In this document: one piece after another, positions 6,185-13,591 of the stretch
How positions within the stretch are numbered: the stretch's first letter is position 1
Layout of the letters: every line of letters starts with the position of its first letter
Source: Pseudomonas sp. UBA5782
GTDB taxonomy: Bacteria; Pseudomonadota; Gammaproteobacteria; Pseudomonadales; Pseudomonadaceae
Reading direction: 5' to 3'
Assembly: GCA_002418465.1 (NCBI GenBank)
Contig: DIEE01000117.1
Location: forward strand, 1 to 16,485
DNA length: 16,485 bases
The notes under the pieces: generated by a model
Database searches by the model: none
Told to the model about the DNA's origin: nothing
Seen by the model: only the letters and a program-made list of their open reading frames with translations
Program-made: the position numbers and the translations under genes

Positions 6185-7381
6185 TCAGAGGACCTTGGCG
6201 ATGGCCTGGGTAACGGCGCCCAGGTTGCCGTGGTTGAGGGCGGCGACGCAGATGCGTCCGGTGCCGACAGCATAGATGCCGAACTCGCTGCGCAGCCGCT
6301 CGACCTGCTCGGCGGTCAGGCCGGAGTAGGAGAACATGCCGCGCTGGCGGGCGACGAAGCTGAAGTCGCGGGTGGCGCCCAGCGCGGCCAGTTGATCGAC
6401 CAGCGCCAAGCGCATGCCGCGAATACGCTCGCGCATCTCGCCCAGTTCCTCTTCCCAGAGCGCGCGCAGTTCCGGGCTGTCGAGCACGGCGGCGACGACG
6501 CTGGCGCCGTGGGTCGGCGGGTTGGAGTAGTTAGTGCGGATCACCCGCTTGAGCTGCGAAAGCACGCGCGCGGCATCATCCTTCGAGGCGCTGACGATGG
6601 ACAGCGCGCCGACGCGCTCGCCGTAGAGCGAGAAGGATTTCGAGAACGAGCTGGAAACGAAGAACTCCAGGCCGGATTCGGCGAACAGGCGCACCGCTTC
6701 GGCGTCCTGGTCGATGCCATCGCCGAAGCCCTGGTAGGCGATGTCGAGGAAGGGCACGTGTTCGCGCTCGCGCAGCACCTCAAGCACGGCCTTCCAATCT
6801 TCGGGCTGCAGGTCGACGCCGGTCGGGTTGTGGCAGCAGGCGTGCAGCACGACCACCGAGCGGGCCGGCAGGGCCTGCAGGTCGGCGAGCATGCCGGCGC
6901 GGTCGACGCCGTGGCTGGCGGCGTCGTAGTAGCGGTAGTTCTGCACCGGGAAGCCGGCGGACTCGAACAGCGCGCGGTGGTTTTCCCAGCTCGGGTCGCT
7001 GATCGCCACCACGGCGTCGGGCAGCAGACGCTTGATGAAGTCGGCGCCGACCTTCAGCGCGCCGGTGCCGCCGAGGGCCTGGGCGGTGATCACGCGGCCT
7101 TCGGCGAGCAGGGCGGAGTCGGCGCCGAAGAGCATCTTCTGCACGGCCTTGTCATAGGCGACGATGCCGTCGATCGGCAGGTAGCCGCGCGGCGCATGCG
7201 CGGCGATGCGGGCTTTCTCCGCTTCGGCGACGGCGCGCAGCAGGGGAATTCGTCCCTCTTCGTTGGTGTAGACGCCGACACCGAGGTTGACCTTGGTGCT
7301 TCGGGTATCCGCGTTGAACGCCTCGTTCAGGCCGAGGATCGGGTCGCGCGGTGCCATTTCTACAGCGGAGAACAAACTCAT
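6185..7381 (-). CDS. aromatic/aspartate amino acid aminotransferase (class I, TyrB/AspC type)
   Basis: This 398-residue PLP enzyme swaps an amino group between an aromatic or acidic amino acid and 2-oxoglutarate/oxaloacetate in the cytoplasm. The PLP-binding lysine is Lys248 in SSSFSKSFSLYGERVGAL, and Arg256 in the same block is the phosphate-binding arginine. Other signatures are HNPTG (184-188), DIAYQGFG with Asp213 and Tyr216 contacting the PLP ring, NYSNPPTHGA, and a C-terminal TGRICVAAL block holding the substrate-carboxylate arginine. The length and the start MSLFSAVEMAPRDPILGL are those of family I-alpha aspartate/tyrosine aminotransferases. Aromatic versus aspartate preference cannot be settled by eye, so no symbol is given. 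It is divergent from uvrB with 206 bases between the starts, and a consensus TATAAT lies upstream. PAO1 has the same neighbour pair, from memory. Confidence 0.93.
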   Translation of the reverse strand: MSLFSAVEMAPRDPILGLNEAFNADTRSTKVNLGVGVYTNEEGRIPLLRAVAEAEKARIAAHAPRGYLPIDGIVAYDKAVQKMLFGADSALLAEGRVITAQALGGTGALKVGADFIKRLLPDAVVAISDPSWENHRALFESAGFPVQNYRYYDAASHGVDRAGMLADLQALPARSVVVLHACCHNPTGVDLQPEDWKAVLEVLREREHVPFLDIAYQGFGDGIDQDAEAVRLFAESGLEFFVSSSFSKSFSLYGERVGALSIVSASKDDAARVLSQLKRVIRTNYSNPPTHGASVVAAVLDSPELRALWEEELGEMRERIRGMRLALVDQLAALGATRDFSFVARQRGMFSYSGLTAEQVERLRSEFGIYAVGTGRICVAALNHGNLGAVTQAIAKVL

Positions 7382-7465
7382 GGTCGGGGAGCTCGAAGGG
7401 AAGAGGACGATAGGTCGGTGCGCCCCCTTGCCGTCAGGCGCTGAGGAAGGCGCAAACGGGGCGGT

Positions 7466-7471
7466 ATTATA
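7466..7471 (-). promoter_or_regulatory. consensus -10 box (TATAAT) for the aminotransferase gene
   Basis: TATAAT reads 7471-7466 on the minus strand, about 85 bases before the aminotransferase ATG. No good -35 hexamer lies at 16-18 bases, so an activator or a weak -35 would be needed. The call rests on the perfect hexamer in otherwise GC-rich DNA. Confidence 0.4.
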
Positions 7472-7494
7472 GCGGCCGAGTCCGCTACCCGCGA

Positions 7495-7500
7495 TATCAT
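7495..7500 (+). promoter_or_regulatory. possible -10 box of uvrB
   Basis: TATCAT on the plus strand is a five-of-six match to TATAAT, about 90 bases before the uvrB ATG. No convincing -35 is visible, and no LexA box (CTGT-N8-ACAG) was found between 7382 and 7587. Confidence 0.3.
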
Positions 7501-7514
7501 CGACAGCCGTTCAC

Positions 7515-7528
7515 GGGGAAATTTCCCC
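7515..7528. promoter_or_regulatory. perfect 14-bp palindrome upstream of uvrB
   Basis: GGGGAAATTTCCCC is completely self-complementary and lies 59 bases before the uvrB ATG, just downstream of the possible -10 box. Its symmetry and place suggest an operator for a dimeric regulator; the protein is unknown. Confidence 0.4.
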
Positions 7529-7587
7529 ATCCCGAGTGATCATCGTCACCCTTCGTGCGTTTCGCTTCTCCCAGCTTCGAGGTCCAC

Positions 7588-9603
7588 ATGTCCGAGTTCC
7601 AACTGGTTACCCGCTTCCAGCCCGCTGGCGACCAGCCCGAGGCGATCCGACAGATGGTCGAGGGCATCGAGGCCGGCCTGTCGCACCAGACCCTGCTCGG
7701 GGTGACCGGCTCCGGCAAGACGTTCAGCATCGCCAACGTGATCGCCCAGGTTAAACGGCCGACCATGGTGCTGGCACCGAACAAGACCCTGGCCGCGCAG
7801 CTGTATGGCGAGTTCAAGGCGTTCTTCCCGAACAACGCGGTGGAGTACTTCGTTTCCTATTACGACTACTACCAGCCCGAAGCCTACGTGCCGTCGTCCG
7901 ATACCTACATCGAGAAGGACTCCTCGATCAACGACCACATCGAGCAGATGCGCCTGTCGGCGACCAAGGCGCTGATCCAGCGCTCCGACGCGATCATAGT
8001 TACCACGGTGTCGTGCATCTACGGCCTGGGCAGCCCGGAGACCTACCTGAAGATGGTCCTGCACGTGGACCGCGGCGACAAACTCGACCAGCGCGAGCTG
8101 CTGCGCCGGCTCACCGAGTTGCAGTACACGCGCAACGAGATGGACTTCGCCCGCGCCACCTTCCGCGTGCGCGGCGACGTGATCGACGTGTTCCCGGCGG
8201 AATCCGACCTGGAAGCGGTGCGCATCGAGCTGTTCGACGACGAGGTGGAGAACCTCTCGGCCTTCGATCCGCTGACCGGCGAGGTGATCCGCAAGCTGGC
8301 GCGCTTCACCTTCTTCCCCAAGACCCACTACGCGACGCCGCGCGAGACGCTGCTCGACGCGATGGAGAACATCAAGGCCGAGCTCAAGCTGCGCCTGGAT
8401 TACCTGCGCGAGAACCACAAGCTGGTGGAGGCGCAGCGGCTCGAGCAGCGCACCCGCTTCGACCTGGAGATGATCCTCGAACTGGGCTACTGCAACGGCA
8501 TCGAAAACTACTCGCGCTACCTCTCCGGGCGCGGTCCCGGCGAGGCGCCGCCGACCCTGTTCGACTACCTGCCGGCCGACGCGCTGCTGGTGATCGACGA
8601 GTCCCACGTCAGCGTGCCGCAGGTCGGCGCGATGTACAAAGGCGACCGTTCGCGCAAGGAAACGCTGGTCGAATACGGCTTCCGCCTGCCGTCGGCGCTG
8701 GACAACCGGCCGCTGCGCTTCGACGAGTGGGAGGCGATCAGCCCGCAGACCATCTTCGTTTCCGCCACGCCCGGCCCCTACGAGGCCGAGCACGCCGGGC
8801 GGGTGGTCGAGCAGGTGGTGCGGCCGACCGGGCTGGTCGACCCGCAGATCGAGATCCGCAAGGCGACAACTCAGGTCGACGACCTGCTATCTGAAATCAC
8901 CAGGAACGTCGCCATCGGCGAGCGCGTGCTGGTCACCACCCTGACCAAGCGGATGGCCGAGGACCTCACCGACTACCTCGCCGACCACGGCGTGCGGGTG
9001 CGCTACCTGCACTCGGACATCGACACCGTGGAGCGCGTCGAGATCATCCGCGACCTGCGCATCGGCACCTTCGACGTGCTGGTGGGGATCAACCTGCTGC
9101 GCGAGGGCCTGGACATGCCCGAAGTGTCGCTGGTGGCGATCCTGGATGCCGACAAGGAAGGCTTCCTGCGTTCCGAGCGTTCGCTGATCCAGACCATCGG
9201 CCGCGCCGCGCGCAACCTCAACGGCCGGGCGATCCTCTACGCCGACAACGTCACCGGCTCGATGCAGCGGGCGATCGACGAGACCGAGCGCCGGCGCAAC
9301 AAGCAGATCGCCTTCAACGAAGCCAACGGCATCGTTCCGCGCGGGGTGACCAAGGACGTCCAGGACATCCTCGAAGGCGCAACGGTGCCGGGATCGCGCA
9401 GCAAGAAGCGCCGCGGCGAAGCCAAGGCCGCCGAGGAAAGCGCGCGCTACGAGAACGAACTGCGCTCGCCGAGCGAGATCAACAAACGCATCCGCACCCT
9501 GGAAGAGAAGATGATGCAGCTGGCCCGCGATCTGGAGTTCGAGGCCGCGGCGCAGATGCGCGACGAGATCCAGAAGCTGCGCGAGCGGCTGCTGCAGGTT
9601 TGA
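7588..9603 (+). CDS. uvrB: excinuclease ABC subunit B
   Basis: UvrB is the damage-verifying helicase-like subunit of nucleotide excision repair; it is loaded by UvrA and then recruits UvrC for incision. The 671 residues match the usual length. Walker A is GVTGSGKT (38-45). The damage-probing beta-hairpin follows in YYDYYQPEAYVP. The Walker B region reads LLVIDESHVS, helicase motif III is FVSATPGPYE, and motif VI is QTIGRAARN. The C-terminus ends with the UVR domain (EMM/MRDEI heptads in the last 45 residues) that binds UvrC. The ATG at 7588 is chosen because GAGGT lies 5 bases upstream and MSEFQLVTRFQPAGDQPEAI aligns with known UvrB starts; an upstream in-frame GTG at 7555 lacks such support. 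No LexA box is seen, so SOS control is not indicated. It is followed by a REP cluster. Confidence 0.98.
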   Translation: MSEFQLVTRFQPAGDQPEAIRQMVEGIEAGLSHQTLLGVTGSGKTFSIANVIAQVKRPTMVLAPNKTLAAQLYGEFKAFFPNNAVEYFVSYYDYYQPEAYVPSSDTYIEKDSSINDHIEQMRLSATKALIQRSDAIIVTTVSCIYGLGSPETYLKMVLHVDRGDKLDQRELLRRLTELQYTRNEMDFARATFRVRGDVIDVFPAESDLEAVRIELFDDEVENLSAFDPLTGEVIRKLARFTFFPKTHYATPRETLLDAMENIKAELKLRLDYLRENHKLVEAQRLEQRTRFDLEMILELGYCNGIENYSRYLSGRGPGEAPPTLFDYLPADALLVIDESHVSVPQVGAMYKGDRSRKETLVEYGFRLPSALDNRPLRFDEWEAISPQTIFVSATPGPYEAEHAGRVVEQVVRPTGLVDPQIEIRKATTQVDDLLSEITRNVAIGERVLVTTLTKRMAEDLTDYLADHGVRVRYLHSDIDTVERVEIIRDLRIGTFDVLVGINLLREGLDMPEVSLVAILDADKEGFLRSERSLIQTIGRAARNLNGRAILYADNVTGSMQRAIDETERRRNKQIAFNEANGIVPRGVTKDVQDILEGATVPGSRSKKRRGEAKAAEESARYENELRSPSEINKRIRTLEEKMMQLARDLEFEAAAQMRDEIQKLRERLLQV

Positions 9604-9934
9604 GTCGGTCGTTCCGCGCGGAAGCCTGTTGCGGGTTGGACAGGCCCGATTTCAGACCAGGTGAGTGCCACACCGTATCGGCCCGAAAAGGCGAACAAGT
9701 TCGCCCCTACAAGAGCAGCTGATCCTGAGCCGACGAACACGTTGCCCCCACGAAAGCAGGGCTGCTCCTGGGGTGGCGAACAGGTTGGTTCTTAGGGATG
9801 CCGGGCTGCTCCTGGCAAGCCGCACAAGCGGGGCGGTGCAGCTCCTGTAACGCCGGGCACGTTCGTCTCTACGGAAGCAGGTTGCTCCTGTAGGGGCGAA
9901 CTTGTTCGCCGGGCAGCTGGTTTATGCCGCCCGC
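9604..9934. repeat. intergenic REP cluster between the convergent uvrB and MFS genes
   Basis: This 331-base stretch has no gene. From 9690 it holds intact and decayed REP units in both orientations. GGCGAAC-AA-GTTCGCCCCTAC (9691-9711) faces one way and TAGGGGCGAAC-TTG-TTCGCC (9891-9910) the other. Degenerate copies lie between (CGAACACGTTGCCCCCAC near 9733; GGCGAACAGGTT near 9776; GGGCACGTTCGTCTCTAC near 9855). GCTCCTG recurs at 9764, 9808, 9841 and 9884. No clear T-tract terminator is visible for either flanking gene; a weak 6-bp hairpin at 9624-9645 lacks T residues. The REP stem-loops may protect or end the converging mRNAs. Confidence 0.8.
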
Positions 9935-11485
9935 TCAATGCCCACCACCGCCCTGGATTCCCTTGGGCAGCGCGCGCGTCAGCAGCACCGCGAGCATGCT
10001 GATGCCCAGCGCGATGCCGACGCAGTGGAAGGCGTCGTTGTAGGCCATGATCGCCGCCTGCTGGTGGACGATCTCGTTGAGCTTGCCCAGCGCCGCGGTC
10101 TCGTTGCCGAGTTGCCCGGTGAGCAGGTTCAGGCGTTCGGCGACCTGCGGATTGCTCGGCACCACGGCTTCGCGCAGGTAGTCGAAGTAGACCTTGGTGC
10201 GGGCGTCCAGCAGGGTGGCGAGCAGGGCGATGCCGATGGCGCCACCGAGGTTGCGCAGGATGTTGAACAGGCTCGACGCCGAGCCGGCGTCCTGCGGCTG
10301 GATGTAGGCGGTGGCGATCAGCGAGATGGTCACCATGATCATCGGCTGGCCGATGGCGCGGATGATCTGGATCGGGTGGAACTGGTCGCCGGCGAAGTCC
10401 GGGTTGAGCACGCCCGAGGCGAAGCTGGAGAAACCGAACAGGGCGAAACCGGCGGCGCACAGCAGTTTCGGCGGGATCACCTTCATCAGCTTGGGCACGA
10501 AGGGAATCAGCACCAGCTGCGGCAGGCCCATCCACATGATCACTTCGCCGATCTGCAGTGCGTTGTAGTTCTGGATCTGCGCCAGGTACAGCGGCAGCAG
10601 GTAGATCGAGCCGTAGAGGCCCAGGCCCATGCCGAGGCTGGCGATGCTGGTCAGGCCGAAGTTGCGTTCGCGCAGGATGCCGAGGTTGATCAGCGGGTTG
10701 GGCCGCGACACCTGCAGGATGACGAACAGGACCAGGCTGAGCAGCGCGACGCTGCCCAGGCCGACGATCAGCGAGGACTCCAGCCAGTCCTTGCGGTGGC
10801 CTTCCTCAAGGAACACCTGCAGGCAACCTAGGCCGAGCGCCAGGGTGACGATGCCGGCGTAGTCGCTGGTCTTCAGCAGCTCCCAGTGCGGCGCCTTCTT
10901 CTCCAGCCCGTAGAGCAGCCCGGCGATCATCAGCAGGCCGGGCGGCACGTTGATGTAGAAGATGTATTCCCAGCCCCAGTTCTCGGTCAGCCAGCCGCCC
11001 AGCGTCGGCCCGATGGAGGGCGCGAAGGTGGCGGTGATGGCGAACAGCGCCATGCCCTTGGCGCGGTGATGATCGGGCAGCTTGATCAGCGTGAGGGTGA
11101 ACGCCAGCGGGATCAGCGCGCCACCGGTGAAGCCCTGCAACGCGCGGAAGACGATCATGCTCTCCAGGTTCCAGGCCATCGAGCAGAGCAGCGACGAGGC
11201 GAGGAAACCCAGCGACACCCACACCGCCAGCCGCCGCGCCGAGAGCAGCTGCACCAGCCAGGCGGTGAGCGGAATCATGATGATTTCCGCGACCAGATAG
11301 GAGGTGGAAATCCACGAGCCTTCCTCCAGGGTCGCCGACAGCGCGCCCTGGATGTCCTTGAGCGAGGAGTTGGTGATCTGGATGTCGAGCACGGCCATGA
11401 AGGCGCCGAGCATCGCGCTCATCACCGCGATCCAGTCGCGCCGGCTGGGCTCGCCGGTGGGCCGGATCAGTTGATCGCCGGCCAC
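9935..11485 (-). CDS. DHA2-family MFS drug efflux transporter (EmrB/QacA type)
   Basis: The 516-residue inner-membrane protein has the hydrophobic profile of the 14-helix DHA2 drug:proton antiporters. VLDIQITNSSLKDIQGAL is the EmrB helix-1 motif (VLDxTIANVAxPxIxGxL). GSWISTSYLVAEIIMIPLTAWL is helix 2, and GPTLGGWLTENWGWEYIFYI with VPPGL after it is the family's motif C region. It should export hydrophobic compounds by proton exchange, feeding the periplasmic adaptor encoded upstream. The start is a GTG (11485) just one base after the adaptor's TAG stop with no strong ribosome site, which indicates translational coupling. The C-terminus is glycine/histidine-rich (GGGGH). Substrates cannot be told from sequence. 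The same MFS/HlyD/LysR/gltX order exists in PAO1 (about PA3134-PA3137, from memory). Confidence 0.9.
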   Translation of the reverse strand: MAGDQLIRPTGEPSRRDWIAVMSAMLGAFMAVLDIQITNSSLKDIQGALSATLEEGSWISTSYLVAEIIMIPLTAWLVQLLSARRLAVWVSLGFLASSLLCSMAWNLESMIVFRALQGFTGGALIPLAFTLTLIKLPDHHRAKGMALFAITATFAPSIGPTLGGWLTENWGWEYIFYINVPPGLLMIAGLLYGLEKKAPHWELLKTSDYAGIVTLALGLGCLQVFLEEGHRKDWLESSLIVGLGSVALLSLVLFVILQVSRPNPLINLGILRERNFGLTSIASLGMGLGLYGSIYLLPLYLAQIQNYNALQIGEVIMWMGLPQLVLIPFVPKLMKVIPPKLLCAAGFALFGFSSFASGVLNPDFAGDQFHPIQIIRAIGQPMIMVTISLIATAYIQPQDAGSASSLFNILRNLGGAIGIALLATLLDARTKVYFDYLREAVVPSNPQVAERLNLLTGQLGNETAALGKLNEIVHQQAAIMAYNDAFHCVGIALGISMLAVLLTRALPKGIQGGGGH

Positions 11486-11486
11486 G

Positions 11487-12524
11487 CTATTCGGCGGCCT
11501 GGATGCTGACGTCGACGTCCACCGACATGCCCGGACGGATGCGCCCCTTGAGCGGGTTGTCGGCGGGAATGGCGATCTTCACCGGGATGCGCTGCACGAC
11601 CTTGGTGAAGTTGCCGGTGGCGTTGTCCGGCGGCAGCAGGCTGAACTGCGCACCGGATGCGGCGAACAGGCTCTGCACGCTGCCCTCGATGGGAGTGTCG
11701 GGGAAGCTGTCGAAGGTCAGCTCGGCCTTCTGCCCCGGCTGCATCTTGCCGATCTGGGTTTCCTTGAAATTGGCCTGCACCCAGATCGCCTCGTCCGGCA
11801 CCAGCGCCAGCAGGTGGCTGCCGACCTGGGTGTACTGCCCGGCACGGGCGCTGCGCTGGCCGACCAGCCCGGAAACCGGCGCGTGGATTTCCGTGCGGGT
11901 GAGGTTCAGCTCGGCCTGGGCGAGGTCGGCGCGGGCACTGGTGATCTGCGCATCGAGGCGCTTGAGATCGGCGTTCAGCGCCTCCACCTGCTGGCGTTGA
12001 CCGGCAAGATCGGCCTGCGCCTTGGCCATCTGCGAGCGCGCCACGCGGCTGTCGGCGGAGAGCGTGGTGACGCGTTCCTCGGACACGTAGCCCGGCTTGC
12101 GCAGTGCCTGCGCGCGCGACAGGTCGACCTGGGTCCGCCCCAGCGTCGCCTGGCTGGCGGCGACGTCCGCTTCGCCGGCGGCGATCAGGCTGGCCTGCTG
12201 GGTCAGCCGGCTCTGCGCCTGGGCACGCTCGGCCTCGCGGGTGGCGAGGGTGGCGCGGGCGCGCTCCAGGGCCAGCTGGAAGTCGTCCGGCTCCAGGCGG
12301 ATCAGCAGGTCGCCCTTGTTCACCTGCTGGTTGTCGTCGACCAGAACGTTGATCACGCGGGCGCTCAGCTGGCTGGATACGCGGGTGATCTCGCCCTGCA
12401 CGTAGGCGTTGTCGGTGTGCTCGTGGAAGCGTCCGATCAGCCACCAATGGACGAAGAAGCCGCCGGCGACCAGGGCGACGAGAAGCAGGAAGATGAACAG
12501 ACGGCGTTTGAGTTGCGCGGGCAT
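11487..12524 (-). CDS. HlyD-family membrane-fusion (periplasmic adaptor) protein, EmrA-like
   Basis: The 345-residue protein has a short cytoplasmic N-terminus, one membrane helix at about residues 9-29 (FIFLLLVALVAGGFFV) and a periplasmic body. NAYVQGEITRVSSQ and VNKGDLLIRLEPDD mark the biotinyl/lipoyl-like half-domains. A long helical hairpin rich in Ala, Gln, Arg and Glu (about 75-190) follows, then the second lipoyl half TEIHAPVSGLVGQR and a beta-barrel domain (VQANFKETQIGKMQPGQ). In EmrAB-TolC this protein bridges the inner-membrane MFS pump to an outer-membrane channel. No outer-membrane factor gene is in the window, so a channel from elsewhere would have to serve. It is divergent from the LysR regulator (109 bases between starts) and is followed one base later by the MFS gene. 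Confidence 0.9.
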   Translation of the reverse strand: MPAQLKRRLFIFLLLVALVAGGFFVHWWLIGRFHEHTDNAYVQGEITRVSSQLSARVINVLVDDNQQVNKGDLLIRLEPDDFQLALERARATLATREAERAQAQSRLTQQASLIAAGEADVAASQATLGRTQVDLSRAQALRKPGYVSEERVTTLSADSRVARSQMAKAQADLAGQRQQVEALNADLKRLDAQITSARADLAQAELNLTRTEIHAPVSGLVGQRSARAGQYTQVGSHLLALVPDEAIWVQANFKETQIGKMQPGQKAELTFDSFPDTPIEGSVQSLFAASGAQFSLLPPDNATGNFTKVVQRIPVKIAIPADNPLKGRIRPGMSVDVDVSIQAAE

Positions 12525-12611
12525 GGGGCGGGGCTCGAGGCGGTTCTTGGAATTAGGCCGGAGAATCTACCAGTGTTCCTGCATGGCATATAGCCGCTAC
12601 ACTTCCGAAAT

Positions 12612-12631
12612 TTGTTGCGTATAGGGAACAA
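12612..12631. promoter_or_regulatory. possible LysR-type operator
   Basis: TTGTT-N10-AACAA is a perfect 5-bp inverted repeat between the divergent emrA-like and lysR genes. It overlaps the lysR ribosome site and ends two bases before its ATG, which would suit autorepression. It also fits the loose LysR-box rule (T-N11-A with dyad symmetry). No binding data can be inferred from sequence alone. Confidence 0.35.
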
Positions 12632-12633
12632 TA

Positions 12634-13554
12634 ATGGGCCTTGATGATGCACTGATCTTCACCCGAGTCGTCGAATACCACAGCTTCACCCAGGCCGCGC
12701 AGAGCCTGAGCATGCAGAAATCCACCGTCAGCCGACGCATCGCGCTGCTCGAAGAGCGCCTCGGCGTGCGCCTGCTCAACCGCACCACGCGCAAGCTGCG
12801 GCTGACCGAAGTCGGCCAGGCCTACTACGAGCGCTGCCGGCAGATCATGCTGGACTTCGCCGAGGCCGAGCAGGCGGTCACCCAGTTGCAGAAGGACCCC
12901 TCCGGGCTGCTGCGGATCACCGCGCCGATCGAGTTCGGCCAGCTGTTCCTCGGCCGTCTGCTCGGCGCCTTCATGCGCGAGAACCCGCAGATCACCGCCG
13001 AAGTGGAGCTCACCTCGCGCTCCGTCGATCCGGTCGAGGAGGGCGTCGACATCGTCATCCACGTCGGCCAGCCGCAGGATTCCAGCCTGGTCGCGCGAAT
13101 GCTCTGCGAGAACCCGCGGCGCCTGTGCGCCAGCCCGCTGTACCTGGAAATGAACGGCACGCCGCAGAGCGAGGCCGATCTCGCCGCCCACCGGGCCATC
13201 CTGATGCCGCACGATTCGACGCGCTACTGGCCGGTGCTGGGGCAGAACATCCCCTGCAACCGGGTGCTTTTCTCGAACAACATCAGCTTCGGTCGCGAGG
13301 CGGCACTGGCCGGTGCCGGCATCGCCGCGCTGCCGATGATGATGTGCGAGGAGGAGGTCCGCTCCGGCCAGCTCATCGAGCTGCTGCCCGAGGCGCGTTT
13401 GCCGATAAGCGAGCTGTACGCGCTGTACCCGTCGCGGCGTTTCCAGGCGATGAAGGTCAAGGCCTTCCTCGACTTCCTGATGACCCACCTGCCGGTGGAG
13501 AACGGTCGCTTGCTGGAGCCATCCGCTGCGCGCCTGTTAACATCGCGGCTTTGA
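12634..13554 (+). CDS. LysR-family transcriptional regulator
   Basis: The 306-residue regulator has a winged helix-turn-helix at the N-terminus (ALIFTRVVEYHSFTQAAQSL, then STVSRRIALLEERLGVRLL, about residues 6-48), the linker helix RTTRKLRLTEVGQAYYERC, and a periplasmic-binding-protein-like co-inducer domain from about residue 90. RTTRKLRLTE is typical of the CrgA/AaeR-like subgroup, which often controls efflux or aromatic-compound genes. The ATG is preceded by AGGGA at a good distance. It lies divergent from the EmrAB-like pair and is therefore the likely regulator of it; the intergenic TTGTT/AACAA repeat may be its site. gltX follows on the same strand after 37 bases, so some readthrough into gltX is possible. 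The ligand is unknown. Confidence 0.93.
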   Translation: MGLDDALIFTRVVEYHSFTQAAQSLSMQKSTVSRRIALLEERLGVRLLNRTTRKLRLTEVGQAYYERCRQIMLDFAEAEQAVTQLQKDPSGLLRITAPIEFGQLFLGRLLGAFMRENPQITAEVELTSRSVDPVEEGVDIVIHVGQPQDSSLVARMLCENPRRLCASPLYLEMNGTPQSEADLAAHRAILMPHDSTRYWPVLGQNIPCNRVLFSNNISFGREAALAGAGIAALPMMMCEEEVRSGQLIELLPEARLPISELYALYPSRRFQAMKVKAFLDFLMTHLPVENGRLLEPSAARLLTSRL

Positions 13555-13591
13555 TCGACCCTTCGTTCCGCCCCCCGTTTCGAGAGACGCC

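Noticed and set aside
7555..7587. Upstream GTG start for uvrB adding 11 residues
   Set aside because: The ATG at 7588 has GAGGT five bases ahead and aligns with known UvrB N-termini; the extension MRFASPSFEVH is not family sequence.
7382..7587. LexA/SOS box upstream of uvrB
   Set aside because: No CTGT-N8-ACAG pattern was found; a stray ACAG near 7502 has no partner at the right distance.
9624..9645. Hairpin GCCTGT/ACAGGC after uvrB as an intrinsic terminator
   Set aside because: The stem is only 6 bp with a 10-base loop and has no T-tract.
9690..9918. CRISPR-like repeat array
   Set aside because: Repeats are in both orientations, of uneven spacing (44, 33, 43 bases) and decayed, and no cas genes are present; REP elements explain them.
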